A DNA stretch of 64,000 bases from the NCBI GenBank assembly GCA_028826165.1, contig JAPDFW010000105.1:151468-215467 (forward strand), read 5' to 3'. This document shows positions 1 to 11,394 of the stretch, piece after piece. A program made the translations under genes and the position numbers. The notes beneath the pieces were generated by a model. That model was not told where the DNA came from. It saw nothing but the letters and a program-made list of their open reading frames with translations, and did not search any database. Source of the stretch: Anaeramoeba ignava (lineage: Eukaryota; Metamonada; Anaeramoebidae). Positions within the stretch are counted from its first letter, which is position 1; each line of letters opens with the position of its first letter.

Positions 1-2060
1 GAATTTTGATTTTGATTTTGATTTAAATTCAAATTTTCATTCAAATTTTCATTCAAATTTTCAATTGAATTTCCTTTTAAATTTTCAATTTCAAAACATA
101 ATTTTGATAAAGAATTCTTTTCTTTCCAATTTTTTCTTCTGCAAACGTCCCAACATGAAGCTTCATCCATAAGAAGAGAAAAACCATAACTTGGTAAATT
201 ATCCAAATCTCCAATTTGAAAAGGATTTAAAATAAAAGAATATAAAGATAAAACACCATTCAAATCAATGAAAAAAAGCTTTAAATTATCAGTAAAATGA
301 GTTGTAATTGGAAAGCAATTTTCACTAATTTCTTCATTTTCTGTAATATTTTCTATTGATTGAGTTTGTGAAAAAATTCCTTGTCGAACTTTAGATAATG
401 ATTTGTAAATTTTGGATCTTTTTTTGGGTTCCAATTTTTCCAATTTTGATATCAAATGATAATATTTTGGTAAGTGTGTAAAACTATTAACTGATTCTCC
501 AGTTGAATTAATTGCAAAAATGTGAGATGTTCCATGATTTGTTGAAACTGAAACCCATTTGGAATCAACACTGAAACTTGCGTGAAATATTTTTGCTGGT
601 GTAATTCCACGAACTAAAGTGTATAGAAGTTGTATTGGTTGAATTATGTTGTTTATTATTCGAAAAATTCGAAAATGTGTTCCAATTATTGAAGATGTAA
701 AAAGCTATTTTAAATTTGAATAAATATAAATATTTTTAAATATTTTTAAATTTGAATAAATATAAATATTTTTAAATAATTTAAATTTGAATAAATATAG
801 ATATTTTTAAATAATTTTTAATTTGAATAAATATAAATATTTTTAAATAATTTTAATTTGAATAAATATTCTTTGATATTTTCCACTAACCAATGATCCA
901 GAATTATCAAAAAATAAACTTGAAATTTGATGTTTATGTGCTTTAAAATGAACAAGAATTTTATCATTAATAAAATCCTTAATAATAATATTTCCAAATT
1001 TTGGAACAGATTCAAAATTTTGAATTAAATCCATAAGTTTTTGAATAATTTCTTTTGCAGCATCAATAAAAGAATCTGATAAATTTTCTTGTTGTTCTGG
1101 AAAAACTAAAGTAGTTTCATTACTTAATTTTCTTTCTAAATTTGATTCAATATCCAAAAGTTTATTAAATGGAGGATTTGGTATTTCTTGAGTTGGAAAT
1201 ACAATGAATCGTGAACCAACATCTACAATTGAATTAAATGAAACATTATTCATAAACATATATGGATATTTATATTTCGGTTTCATTGTTTTTTGATCAA
1301 GTATGTATATTTTATTATGTGTTCCAATAATTATATATCCTGTTGTTGTTGTTATTATTCCATCAATTTGTGAATGGAAATTTAATTTTTTGATTTCTTC
1401 ATTTTTCGTAAGTGAATAAATTATTATTCGATTTTTGATTGAATTTTCTTCAATTTTTGATGGACTTTTAAATTTTAAATTTTTAATTTTTAATTTTTAA
1501 TTTTTAATTTTAAATTTTTTAATTTTTTACACAAAAGCAATTGAAAGATCTTTTAATTCTCCATTTTTAATTGGTTTTTGTGGATGAATAAACTAAAAAA
1601 CAAACAAAAAAACAAAAATCAAATCCAAAATTATTTTAAAATAAATAAAATATAAATAAAATATAAATAAAATATAAATAAAATAAACCTTTAGAATCCT
1701 AATTTCAAAACCAGTTCTTTTAGAAAAAATTTCTTTTGGTTTTAATTGAGAATTTTGGATATTCCAAATTTGGAAACCATTTGAATAACCAATAACAAGA
1801 AAATGAATTTTTGTTCGATTTTGATTTTTCAATTCAATAAATTCAAATGAAACAAAATTTATTGTTTCTTTTAAAAAACTTTCTTCACTTTCAAATTGTT
1901 CTTTTATTTTCTTGTGTACTTTTTTTGGTATAAATGACCCAAAATTATGTATTGTATTTGTTAGAAAATCGGGTGTTATTGTGCTTAAAAAACTTTTTTG
2001 TGTGTCTTTTGCAATTGGTTTTTGTTTTTTTTTAGTTTTTTCTTTATCTTTTTGTTGCAT
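1..2060 (-). CDS. BCAS3: BCAS3-like WD40 protein (3' end beyond window)
   Basis: Four exons on the minus strand give about 570 codons before the window edge: 2060-1689, 1592-1531, 1464-891 and 704-1. Introns are 1593-1688, 1465-1530 and 705-890, each GT-AG with compatible phases (0, 2, 0). Seen in the translation: an N-terminal beta-propeller start with FLVIGYSNGFQIWNI, then RIIIYSLTKNEEI, SRFIVFPTQEIPNPP, the blade SGSLLFTSSIIGTHFRIF formed only after splicing intron 3, then SVDSKWVSVSTNHGTSHIF, and finally WDVCRRKNWKE, which matches the start of the BCAS3 C-terminal domain. In animals BCAS3 forms a complex with PHAF1 that binds phosphoinositides on forming autophagosomes. That role here is by homology only. 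The start ATG at 2060 is preceded (on its strand) by a T-rich stretch. The last visible residues are Asn/Gln-rich. Confidence 0.85.
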
Positions 2061-2084
2061 TTTGTTTTTTAAAAAAAAATGAAA

Positions 2085-3895
2085 ATAAAAAAATGAAAAA
2101 TAATTTTTCCGATTTTTATTTATTTAAATAATAAAAATATTTTAATTTAAATTTAATTCTTTTCTAAATAAATATAAAATATTAATTTTTATGTTTAAAT
2201 TTATATTTTTATGTTTTGAAAATTAATAAAAAATTAATCAAAAAATGAAAAATAATTTTTCCGATTTTTATTAATTTAAATAATAAAAATATTTTAATTT
2301 ATATTTAATTCTTTTTTAAATAAATATAAAATAATAATTTTTATGTTTAAATTTATATTTTTATGTTTTAAAAATTAATAAAAAATTAATCAAAAAATGA
2401 AAAATAATTTTTCCGATTTTTATTTATTTAAATAATTAAAATATTTTAATTTAAATTTAATTCTTTTCTAAATAAATATAAAATAATAATTTTTATGTTT
2501 AAATATATATTTTTATATTTTTAAAATTAATAAAAATTAATCAAAAATGAAAAATAATTTTTCCGATTTTTATTAATTTAAATAATTAAAATATTTTAAT
2601 TTATATTTAATTCTTTTTAAATAAATATAAAATAATAATTTTTATGTCTAAATTTATATTTTTATGTTTTAAAAATTAATAAAAATTAATCAAAAATGAA
2701 AAATAATTTTTCCGATTTTTATTAATTTAAATAATTAAAATATTTTTAATTTATATTTAATTCTTTTCAAATAAATATGAAATAATAATTTTTATGTTTA
2801 AATTTATATTTTTATGTTTTAAAAATTAATAAAAATTAATCAAAAATGAAAAATAATTTTTCCGATTTTTATTAATTTAAATAATTAAAATATTTTAATT
2901 TAAATTTAATTCTTTTTTAAATAAATATAAAATAATAATTTTTATGTTCAAATTTATATTTTTTATGTTTTGAAAATTAATAAAAATTAATCAAAAATGA
3001 AAAATAATTTTTCCGATTTTTATTAATTTAAATAATAAAAATATTTTAATTTATATTTAATTCTTTTTAAATAAATATGAAATAATAATTTTTTTATGTC
3101 TAAATTTATATTTTTATGTTTTGAAAAATTAATAAAAATTAATCAAAAATGAAAAATAATTTTTCCGATTTTTATTAATTTAAATAATAAAAATATTTTA
3201 ATTTAAATTTAATTCTTTTTAAAATAAATATAAAATAATAATTTTTATGTCTAAATTTATATTTTTATGTTTTAAAAATTAATCAAAAATTAATCAAAAA
3301 TGAAAAATAATTTTTCCGATTTTTATTTAATTTAAATAATAAAAATATTTTAATTTAAATTTAATTCTTTTTAAATAAATATAAAATAATAATTTTTATG
3401 TCTAAATATATATTTTTATGTTTTAAAAATTAATAAAAAATTAATCAAAAAAATGAAAAATAATTTTTCCGATTTTTATTTATTTAAATAATAAAAATAT
3501 TTTAATTTAAATTTAATTCTTTTTTAAATAAATATAAAATAATAATTTTTATGTTTAAATATATATTTTTATGTTTTAAAAATTAATCAAAAATTAATCA
3601 AAAAATGAAAAATAATTTTTCCGATTTTTATTTATTTAAATAATTAAAATATTTTAATTTAAATTTAATTCTTTTTTAAATAAATATAAAATAATAATTT
3701 TTATGTCTAAATTTATATTTTTATGTTTTAAAAATTAATAAAAAATTAATAAAAAAATGAAAAATAATTTTTCCGATTTTTATTTATTTAAATAATAAAA
3801 ATATTTTAATTTAAATTTAATTCTTTTTTAAATAAATATGAAATAATAATTTTTATGTTTAAATATATATTTTTATGTTTTGAAAAAAAATTTTC
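2085..3895. repeat. 12-copy ~152-bp satellite between divergent genes
   Basis: The marker CCGATTTTTATT recurs at 2109, 2261, 2413, 2563, 2712, 2862, 3013, 3165, 3316, 3469, 3621 and 3773, so the period is 149-153 bp. Units differ by a few A/T substitutions and homopolymer-length changes. Each unit contains GAAAAATAATTTTTC, a palindrome apart from its centre base. The array fills nearly all of the spacer between the BCAS3-like gene (minus) and the RCC1-Arf gene (plus), so it lies upstream of both start codons. No open reading frame is kept across units. Confidence 0.95.
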
Positions 3896-3959
3896 CCCAA
3901 ATTCATTTTTTCATTTTTCTATTTTTTAATTTATTCATTTTTCTGTTTTAATTTCTTTA
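3896..3959 (+). promoter_or_regulatory. T-rich leader with TTTTTCATTTTT units before ATG
   Basis: Directly upstream of the ATG at 3960 lies a pyrimidine-rich tract with repeated TTTTTCATTTTT-like units. The same tract precedes most other start codons in this window, which suggests a core promoter or 5' leader element. The role is an inference. Confidence 0.4.
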
Positions 3960-6900
3960 ATGAAAAGTGTTTTTGTTTGTGGTACAAATTCAAATCATTC
4001 TTTACTTTATCATGGTTCACAATCAATAATGAAAAAAAAACCAATTAAAATTGATAATTTAATTGAAAATTTGTTCTCAAAAGAAAATATTAAATTTATT
4101 AATTGTGGATCTTCAATGACAATTTTAACATTAAATTCAGGAGATTTAATAATATGGGGTTTAGAACAAATTCAAGAAAACGAGAAAAAAGAAAAAGAAA
4201 AAGAAAAAGAAAAAGAAAATCATTTAATGTTTTCAAAAGAAAATATCAAAAAAATATCTAAATCAATTTTCCAAATTCATAAATTTAAAGGAAAAAATAT
4301 TCAAATGATTTCATGTGGAAGTTTTTCAATTTTAATTCTTGTGGAAAATAAAGTTTATTTGAGTAATTTATTGCTTCCAAGTCAAAAAAAAATGCAAATT
4401 ATATTTGAAGAAATTTCATCATTTCAAAAAGAAAAAATAATTATTAATTCAATTTGTGCAGGAAGTACATTTTATTTTGCAGTTGATGAAAAGTAAATCC
4501 AAATCAAAATTTAAAATCAAAATTAAAATCAAATTAAAATTAAAATTAAAATTAAAATCAAAATTAAAAATTGAAATCAAAATTAAAATTAAAATTAAAA
4601 TCAAAATCAAAATTGAAATTAAAATCAAAATTAAAATTAAAATTAAAATTAAAATTAAAATTAAAAATAAAATTAAAATTAAAATCAAAATCAAAATTAA
4701 AATCAAAATCAAAATCAAAATCAAAATTAAAATCAAAATATAAAATCAAAATCAAAATCAAAATCAAAATTAAAATTTAAATCAAAATTAAAATTAAAAT
4801 TAAAATTGAAATCAAAATTAAAATTAAAATTAAAATTAAAATTAAAATCAAAATTAAAATTAAAATTAAAATTAAAATTAAAATTAAAATTAAAATTAAA
4901 ATTAAAATCAAAATCAAAATCAAAATTAAAATCAAAATTAAAATTAAAATTAAAATTAAAATTAAAATTAAAAATATTAAAATTAAAAATCAAAATCAAA
5001 ATCAAAAATCCAAAATCAAAAAAAATCAAAAATTAAAATTAAAATCAAAATTAAAATTAAAATCAAAATCAAAATCAAAATTAAAATTAAATTTAAAATC
5101 AAAATCAAAATCAAAATCAAAATTAAAATCAAAATATAAAATCAAAATCAAAATCAAAATTAAAATTAAAATTAAAATTAAAATTAAAATTAAAATTTAA
5201 ATCAAAATCAAAATCAAAATTAAAATCAAAATCAAAATCAAAATTAAAATTAAAATTAAAATCAAAATTAAAATTAAAAATTGAAATCAAAATTAAAATT
5301 ATAATCAAAATCAAAATCAAAATTAAAATTAAAATTAAAATCAAAATTAAAATTAAAAATTGAAATCAAAATCAAAATTCAAAATTTAAATCAAAATTAA
5401 AATTAAAATTAAAATTAAAATTCAAAATCAAAATTAAAATCAAAATTAAAAATTGAAATCAAAATTAAAATCAAAATCAAAATTAAAATTAAAATTAAAA
5501 TTAAAATTAAAATTAAAATTATAATCAAAATTAAAATTAAAATTAAAATTAAAAATAAAATTAAAATCAAAATTAAAATCAAAATTAAAATCAAAATATA
5601 AAATCAAAATCAAAATCAAAATTAAAATTTAAATCAAAATTAAAATTAAAATTAAAATTCAAAATTAAAATTAAAAATTGAAATTAAAATTAAAATTAAA
5701 ATTAAAATCAAAATTAAAATTAAAATCAAAATCATTTGTAGAAAAAATCTATATTCTTGGGGTGATAACTCATATGGACAACTTGGTCTTTCAGATACAA
5801 AATCAAGAGAAAAACCTGAATTAATTGTTCAACTTAATCAATCAATTTCACAAATATCAGCTGGCTCACATCATTTTATTGCATTAACTCCAACAAATAA
5901 ATTATTTTCTTGCGGTAGAAACAGAAACGGACAATTAGGATTAAACGATTTCGATGATAGAAAAACTCCCGAATTAATTCAATTAAACAATCAAATTGGA
6001 ACATTAATTAAGATTTTTTGTGCAGATGAAACAACTTTTCTTTTAAATGAATTTGGAAAAGTTTATATTTGTGGAAAAATGTATAAGGAAACAGAAATTC
6101 AACCTCAAAAACAAGCAGAATTTATTGAGTTAATCTTCCCAGAGAATGCTATTATCACAAAAATATTTGGAAATGGAGGATATGGAGAAAGTTATAGTTT
6201 ATTTATTGATTCAAATGGAAAAGGATATGGATTTGGATCAAACAAATTTGGTGCACTTGGAATTGAATCAAATCAGCCACAAAACAAACCCAAAAGAATA
6301 AATCTTCCTGATGATCATTTACTTATTGATTGTGGATGTGGATGGACACATTCATGTTTTATTACAAATTCAAAAGAAAATCAAAATGTTGTTTATCTTT
6401 CTAAAAAAGAAATTAAACAAGAATTAATTGAAGAGAAAAAAAAGATACGTTCTTTTGGAAATTTCCATGTTCTTCCACCAGAACAAATTATTCCCATTTT
6501 AGAATATTTAAATCATCAGCAACTATGTATGATATCAATGGTTTCAGAAGGATTTCATAGCATTTCCAGCCAAAATTGGTTATGGAAACCTATTTTCGAT
6601 AAATATATTGGATTGGAACTTACTCAAGAAGAAAAAGAAATTTTTCAAAATCCAGAATTACAAGATTTTGAATGGAAATTTATTTCTGTTCCTCATTTAT
6701 CTCCTTATGGAAAAGTTATTTATGGTAAAAATGTTAAAAATCTTGGGTTTGGAAGTGTGAATAAAAAGTTTTTTGGGAAGAAAAGTAAGAAAGTATTAAT
6801 GTTAGGATTAGATAATTCAGGAAGAACTGTAATTCTTTATGGATTAAAAATTGGTGAAGTTGTAACAACAATACCAACAATAGGTTTGAATATTTAATTC

Positions 6901-7938
6901 AATTTAATATTCAATTTAATATTCGATTCAATTTAATATTCAATTTAATATTCGATTCAATTTAATATTCAATTTAATATTCAATTCAATATTTAATTCA
7001 ATATTTAATTTAATATTTAATTTAATTCAATTCAATTTAATTCAATTTAATTCAATTTAATTCAATTTAATTCAATTCAATATTTAATTTAATATTTAAT
7101 TCAATTCAATATTTAATATTTAATTTAATATTTAATTTAATATTCAATTCAATATTTAATTCAATTCAATATTTAATTTAATATTCAATTCAATTCAATA
7201 TTTAATTTAATATTTAATTCAATTCAATATTTAATATTTAATTTAATATTTAATTTAATATTCAATTCAATATTTAATTCAATTTAATATTCAATTCAAT
7301 ATTTAATCCAATTCAATATTTAATTCAATTCAATTCAATATTTAATTCAATTTAATATTCAATTCAATATTTAATTTCAATATTTTATTCAATTTGATTC
7401 AATTCAATTTAATTCAATTTAATATTTAATTTGAATTCAATTCAATATTTAATATTCAATTCAATTCAATATTTAATTTAATATTTAATTCAATATTCAA
7501 TTAGGTTTTAATGTTGAAACAATAAAGAAAAAAGGATTTTCTTTTCACTTAAATATTTGGGAAGTTTCAGGAGGATATGCTATTCGTTCTTTATGGAGAC
7601 ATTATTTTAATGAAGTTGATGCATTAGTTTGGGCTATTGATGTTCATGATCAAAGAATTGAAGAATCAAAAACAGAATTATTAAAACTTTTAAAAGATGA
7701 AAATTTAAAAGAAGTTAAATGTGTTTTAATTATTTGTACTAAATTAGATATTCCAAATGGTTTGAAAACTGAAGAGATTGTTAAATTACTTGGATTGGAT
7801 GAATTTGATAAAATTTGGGGTGTTTTTCCAACTTCTCAACAAAATTTATCCACTTTTTGGAAAGCTTCTTTTAGATGGTTAGTTTGGATTTTGATGTTCA
7901 TGATCAAAAATCAAGAAAAAGAAAAAGAAAACTTTTAA
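3960..7938 (+). CDS. RCC1-repeat / F-box / Arf-like (pseudo)GTPase fusion
   Basis: Three exons encode about 702 aa: 3960-4492, 5742-6883 and 7505-7938. Introns 4493-5741 (GTAAAT...TAG) and 6884-7504 (GTTTGA...TAG) have matching phases; splicing recreates [14 protein letters not shown] and PTIGFNVETI. Order: RCC1-type blades about residues 1-390 ([36 protein letters not shown]); F-box about 420-470 ([13 protein letters not shown]...WKPIF); Arf-family domain about 535-702. The Arf part is clearly recognisable ([39 protein letters not shown]), but the nucleotide motifs are altered: P-loop GKT is GRT, WDVGGQ is WEVSGG, and NKxD is TKLD. F-box proteins normally recruit substrates to SCF ubiquitin ligases; RCC1 blades and an Arf-like fold could be binding modules. 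The last ~20 residues read into a decayed duplicate of the same exon. All three pieces share one frame after splicing, so I favour one gene over two. Confidence 0.82.
4493..5741 (+). repeat. Intron filled with AAAATY hexamer repeat
   Basis: This 1249-nt intron of the RCC1-F-box-Arf gene consists almost only of AAAATT and AAAATC units on the sense strand, between a GTAAAT donor and a TTTGTAG acceptor. Translation in several frames gives only K-I, K-L or K-S repeats, which are not coding. Confidence 0.9.
6884..7504 (+). repeat. Intron filled with TTTAATATTCAATTCAA repeats
   Basis: This 621-nt intron separates the P-loop/switch I part of the Arf domain from the rest. It is built of short ATTCAATT and ATTTAAT units, a motif not used in the other introns. 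The sequence after the donor GTTTGAATA resembles the true exon GTTTTAATGTT after the acceptor, so the unspliced frame briefly mimics the correct protein before a TAA. Confidence 0.88.
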
Positions 7939-8098
7939 AAAGAAAATTTAAAAGAAGTTAAATTTAAAATTTAAATCTAAATTAGAAATCAAATGGTTTA
8001 AAATGAAGAGATTGTTAAATTACTTTAAAATTATAAAATTTGGGGTGTTTTTCAAAAAACAAAAATCCAAAGCTTTTAATGGTTAAAATTAATTAGCT
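7879..8098 (+). pseudogene. Decayed tandem duplicate of the Arf exon
   Basis: Starting at 7879, immediately after the Arf exon segment that ends GCTTCTTTTAGATGG, the sequence repeats 7624-7877 in shortened and eroded form. Shared blocks in the same order include TTAGTTTGG, GATGTTCATGATCAAA, AATTTAAAAGAAGTTAAAT, GAAGAGATTGTTAAATTAC and ATTTGGGGTGTTTTTC. Many small deletions and stop codons break it. The upstream gene reads through the first ~60 nt of this relic to its stop at 7936-7938. The original Arf C-terminus was therefore probably replaced. Confidence 0.85.
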
Positions 8099-8290
8099 CA
8101 AAATCAATAAAAAGAAAAAGAAAAAGAAAAAGAAAAAGAAAATCTAAATCAAAATCAAAATTAAAATTAAAATCAAAATTAAAATTAAAATTAAAATTAA
8201 AATTAAAATTAAAATTAAAATTAAAATTAAAAATCAAAATTAAAAATTAAAAATCATTTTTCATTTTTTTCATTTTTTTCTTTTTTAAAA
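8099..8290 (+). repeat. AAAATY repeats and T-rich leader
   Basis: The spacer holds GAAAAA units, then AAAATT hexamers to about 8250, then a TTTTTCATTTTTTTCATTTTTTTC leader directly before the ATG at 8291. I see no gene. Confidence 0.7.
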
Positions 8291-10050
8291 ATGAATGATT
8301 GTTTATTTTTTGGTTCAAATGAATATCCAAAACTTATCAAAAATAAACCAAATGAAATAATAAAACCAATTCAATTTAAATTTGAAAATGAAAATGAAAA
8401 TGAAAATGAAAAACAAATTAAACAAATTTCATCAGGAATATTTTCAACAATTTTCCTTTTTAAAAATGGAAAAGCAATAGAATATTTAAATGTAAATAAT
8501 TCAAAACAAAAACCTGAAAAAATCCAAATTGAAGAAAAATATTCAAAAAGTAACTGTTGGTGTTCGAAATGAAGCTATTTTAACAAAAGAAGGAAATGTA
8601 TTTGCCAAAGGAAAAGATATTAACCCAAAAAATCTAAAAGAATTTATCAATATTTCATCATTAATTGAAGATACAAATGATAGAATAATTGAAGATATTG
8701 TTTCTGGAGCTTATTCAATTTATTTATTAACTTCAAATCAAAATGTTTATGGAATTGGTTCAAATCACTTTTGTCAACTTGGTTTTGATTCTGAAACACT
8801 TAAAAAAACAGAAAAGCCAATTTTAATGATGAAAAATGTTTCTAAAATATTTTCAGGAAATTCTTCACATCATATTTTTCTTTTAAATTCAAATCAAGAA
8901 TTATTTGGATCTGGAAATAATCAATATGGTCAACTTGGATTAGGAGAATCAATAGAAGAAACAAAAATCCAAAAATTAACCAAAATACAAAATATTCCAA
9001 AAGGTAAAATAATTGATATTAAATGTGGAGGGATTCATTCAATAATGTTGATTGAAAATCAAAATCAAAATCCAAAAAGAAAACTTTATTCATGTGGAGA
9101 TTATCGATATAATGGACTTGGCAAATATGGAAATATTTATGAATTTACTGAAATCAAATCATCTTTATTTGAAAATGATGATAATATTATTGAAATTTCT
9201 GTTGGAAATGATCATACTTTGATTTTAACATCTAATTCGAAATTAATTGGATTTGGAAATGATTATGGTGAATTAGGAACTGGAGATACAAAATCTCAAA
9301 GAATTCCAATTCAAATTAAACTTCCTAAATTAAGATTTAATGAAAATATTTCCAATTATCATATCTCTTGTGGAGATTCCAATTCATTTCTTTATTATTC
9401 TCCTTCTTTTTCCAATCTTGAAGAAGATTTGATAAAATTATTTAGAAGAAAAGAATTTTGTAATATTTCATTTAAAACCGAAAATGGAGAAATAATCAAA
9501 GCTCATAAATTAATATTGAAATATAGATTAAATCAAAATCAAAATCAAATTGAAAAACTTAAAGAAATTATTTCAAAAAAATCAATTAAAGAATCAAATC
9601 AAATATTTGAAATGATTTATTCAAACAGAATAATAAATCCAAAATTATATTCTGAAATTAAAGAAATTATAAATTCAAATGAAAAAATAGAAGAAACAAT
9701 GAAAAGAATTTATTTAAATGAAAATGAAAATGAAAAAGATTTTATTATTGAAAGAAAAGAAAAACAATATAAATTTCCTAAATTAATATTAATAATGAGA
9801 AGTGAATTATATCGAGGAATGTTTTTATCTGTAACTGAAGATAAATCTAATAAAGTTACAGATTATAGTGAATTAAGTAATAAATCATTCCAAATATTTG
9901 AATATTGGATTTATTCAAATCAAATTAAAGATGGAGTTCGAATTACACAAGAAATTATTAATGAAATTCAAAATTGGAATTGATTATTTTCAATTAAATC
10001 AAACAAATCCAAATTTATTTGATTTATTAATTAACAAATTTAATAATTAA
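8291..10050 (+). pseudogene. RCC1-repeat protein with dual-BTB tail, two small frameshifts
   Basis: The frame from ATG 8291 covers the first ~80 residues (FFGSNEYPKLI) and then closes. The rest reads in the +1 frame from about 8535, without its own ATG. Reading one A fewer in the A5 run near 8537 joins them as EENIQKVTVGVRNEAILT. RCC1 blades follow (YGIGSNHFCQLGF, FGSGNNQYGQLGLG, SCGDYRYNGLGK, GFGNDYGELGTGD). Two BTB-type segments come next: CNISFKTENGEIIKAHKLIL, and DFIIERKEKQYKFPKLILIM with SELYRGMFLSV. At 9981-9983 the frame stops, but the neighbouring frame continues DYFQLNQTNPNLFDLLIN to TAA at 10048-10050. It matches the DYYQLNQN ending of the ankyrin-BTB proteins here, so a second one-base shift lies near 9975. 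BTB proteins often serve as Cullin-3 adaptors; that role is inference. The gene may be intact with sequencing errors rather than a true pseudogene. Confidence 0.75.
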
Positions 10051-10315
10051 AATCAAAATTAAAATTAAAATTAAAATTAAAATAAAAATCAAAATTAAAA
10101 TTAAAATTAAAATTAAAATTAAAATTAAAAATTAAAATTAAAATTAAAATTAAAATTAAAATTAAAAAAAGAGGAAATAATTTAGATTTTTTTTCCTTTT
10201 ATTTTTAAATTGATTTATTTTGGTTTAAATTGAAAATTCTTTTTAAATTGATTTATTTTGGTTTAAATTGAAAATTCTTTTTAAATTGATTTATTTTGGT
10301 TTAAATTGATTTATT
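10051..10315. repeat. AAAATT tract and a three-copy 38-bp direct repeat
   Basis: AAAATT/AAAATC hexamers run to about 10165. A 38-bp unit beginning AAATTGATTTATTTTGGTTT then starts at 10207, 10245 and 10283, the last copy merging into the 3' end of the SelM-like gene. This is the convergent spacer between the RCC1-BTB gene (plus) and the SelM-like gene (minus). Confidence 0.85.
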
Positions 10316-10933
10316 TTAAAGTTCATCTTTGACTTTTTTAAGACCAATTTCAGTTAATTTATCTCTTAATTGTTGAATAGTAAATTGACTTATATCAATC
10401 TAAATCAAAATCAAAATCAAAATCAAAATCAAAATTAAAATTAAAATAAAATTAAAATTAAAATTTAAATTACTTTTTCAATTTCATTTCCATTATCATC
10501 AAAAACAAATAATTCTGGGTCTTTTCCATCAAAAAGAACTTCTAAATGTGAACTAAAAATTAAATAAAAAAATTAAATAAAAAAATTAAATAAAAAAATT
10601 AAATAAAAAAATTGGCTATTCAAATTTTCTTTATTAAATTTACTAATCAAATCCTTCAGTAGTCACAAATTTGTGGATATCAGGATATTTACGAAGATTT
10701 TCACCGAAGCCAGTTCTAATTCTTGCTTTTCCAAGAGCTTTTGTTTTTGTAAAAGGAACACCAATATCTTCAGCTAATTTTTCAATATCTTCAGCACTAA
10801 GTTCAATATCAGTTTCTTCTTCTGTATCGATTATTGGTTCTTTTGGTGCGCAAGACCCTGAATCATCAAGTTGTGTTTTAATAACAAAAATTGAAACAAA
10901 AATTATTGATAAAATTAAAATAATCTTTTTCAT
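10316..10933 (-). CDS. SelM/Sep15-family thioredoxin-like ER protein, redox motif lost
   Basis: Three minus-strand exons encode 150 aa: 10933-10644, 10552-10474 and 10399-10316. Introns are 10553-10643 (GTAAAT...TAG) and 10400-10473 (GTAATT...TAG). An N-terminal hydrophobic stretch (MKKIILILSIIFVSIFVI) is a clear signal peptide, and the protein ends KKVKDEL, a KDEL ER-retention signal created only by the spliced model. The body matches the SelM/Sep15 fold: RIRTGFGENLRKYPDIHKFV, then GKDPELFVFDDNGNEIE, then IDISQFTIQQLRDKLTEIG. Family members carry CxxU or CxxC where this protein has GFGE, so it has neither Cys nor Sec at the active site. An acidic segment at about residues 33-55 is an extra. 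Related proteins act in ER redox folding or calcium control; this one may be non-enzymatic. An alternative reading as a short protein ending GFD ignores the well-conserved downstream exons. Confidence 0.85.
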
Positions 10934-11394
10934 TTTAAAATGAAAAAAAAATGAAAAAAAAAAATTTAAAAAAAAAAAATTTTATTAATTAAAAAATTAT
11001 CGTCATTTTTTGAATTTAATTTTAAATTAATTTTAATTTTAATTTTAAAATTTAATTTTAATTTATTTCCTTTTAAACTTTTTTATCCGATTTTGAATTT
11101 AATTTTAATTTTGATTTTAATTTCAATTTTAATTTATTTTCAATTTAAATTTCAATTTAATTTTAATTTAATTTTAATTTCAAATCAATTTTAATTTAAT
11201 TTCAATTTAATTTCAATTTAATTTAATTTATTTTAATTTCAATTTAATTTCCTTTTAAACTTTTTTATCCGATTTTGAATTTAAATTTCAAATCAATTTC
11301 AATTTAATTTCAATTTCAATTTTAATTTAATTTCAAATCAATTTTAATTTAATTTCAAATTATTTTTTCATATTTTTTATTGAAATTTATTTTT
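10934..11394. repeat. AT-rich spacer with two copies of a CCTTTTAAAC...ATCCGA element
   Basis: No gene is seen. Next to the SelM-like start are A-rich AAAATGAAAAAA units (the minus-strand leader motif). The rest is TTTAATTTT/TTTCAATT simple sequence. CCTTTTAAACTTTTTTATCC followed by GATTTTGAATTTAA occurs at 11069 and again at 11251. Confidence 0.75.

Noticed and set aside
2085-3895. CRISPR array
   Set aside because: Units repeat as a whole with no conserved-repeat/unique-spacer pattern, and the genome is eukaryotic.
4449-5344. Long open frames encoding K-I/K-L/K-S or I-L/N-F repeats on both strands
   Set aside because: They are translations of the AAAATY intron repeat, open in several frames at once, and interrupt a well-supported RCC1 coding sequence.
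7939-8098. A second, separate Arf gene
   Set aside because: The segment has many stops and deletions and no P-loop part; it is a relic duplicate of the preceding exon.
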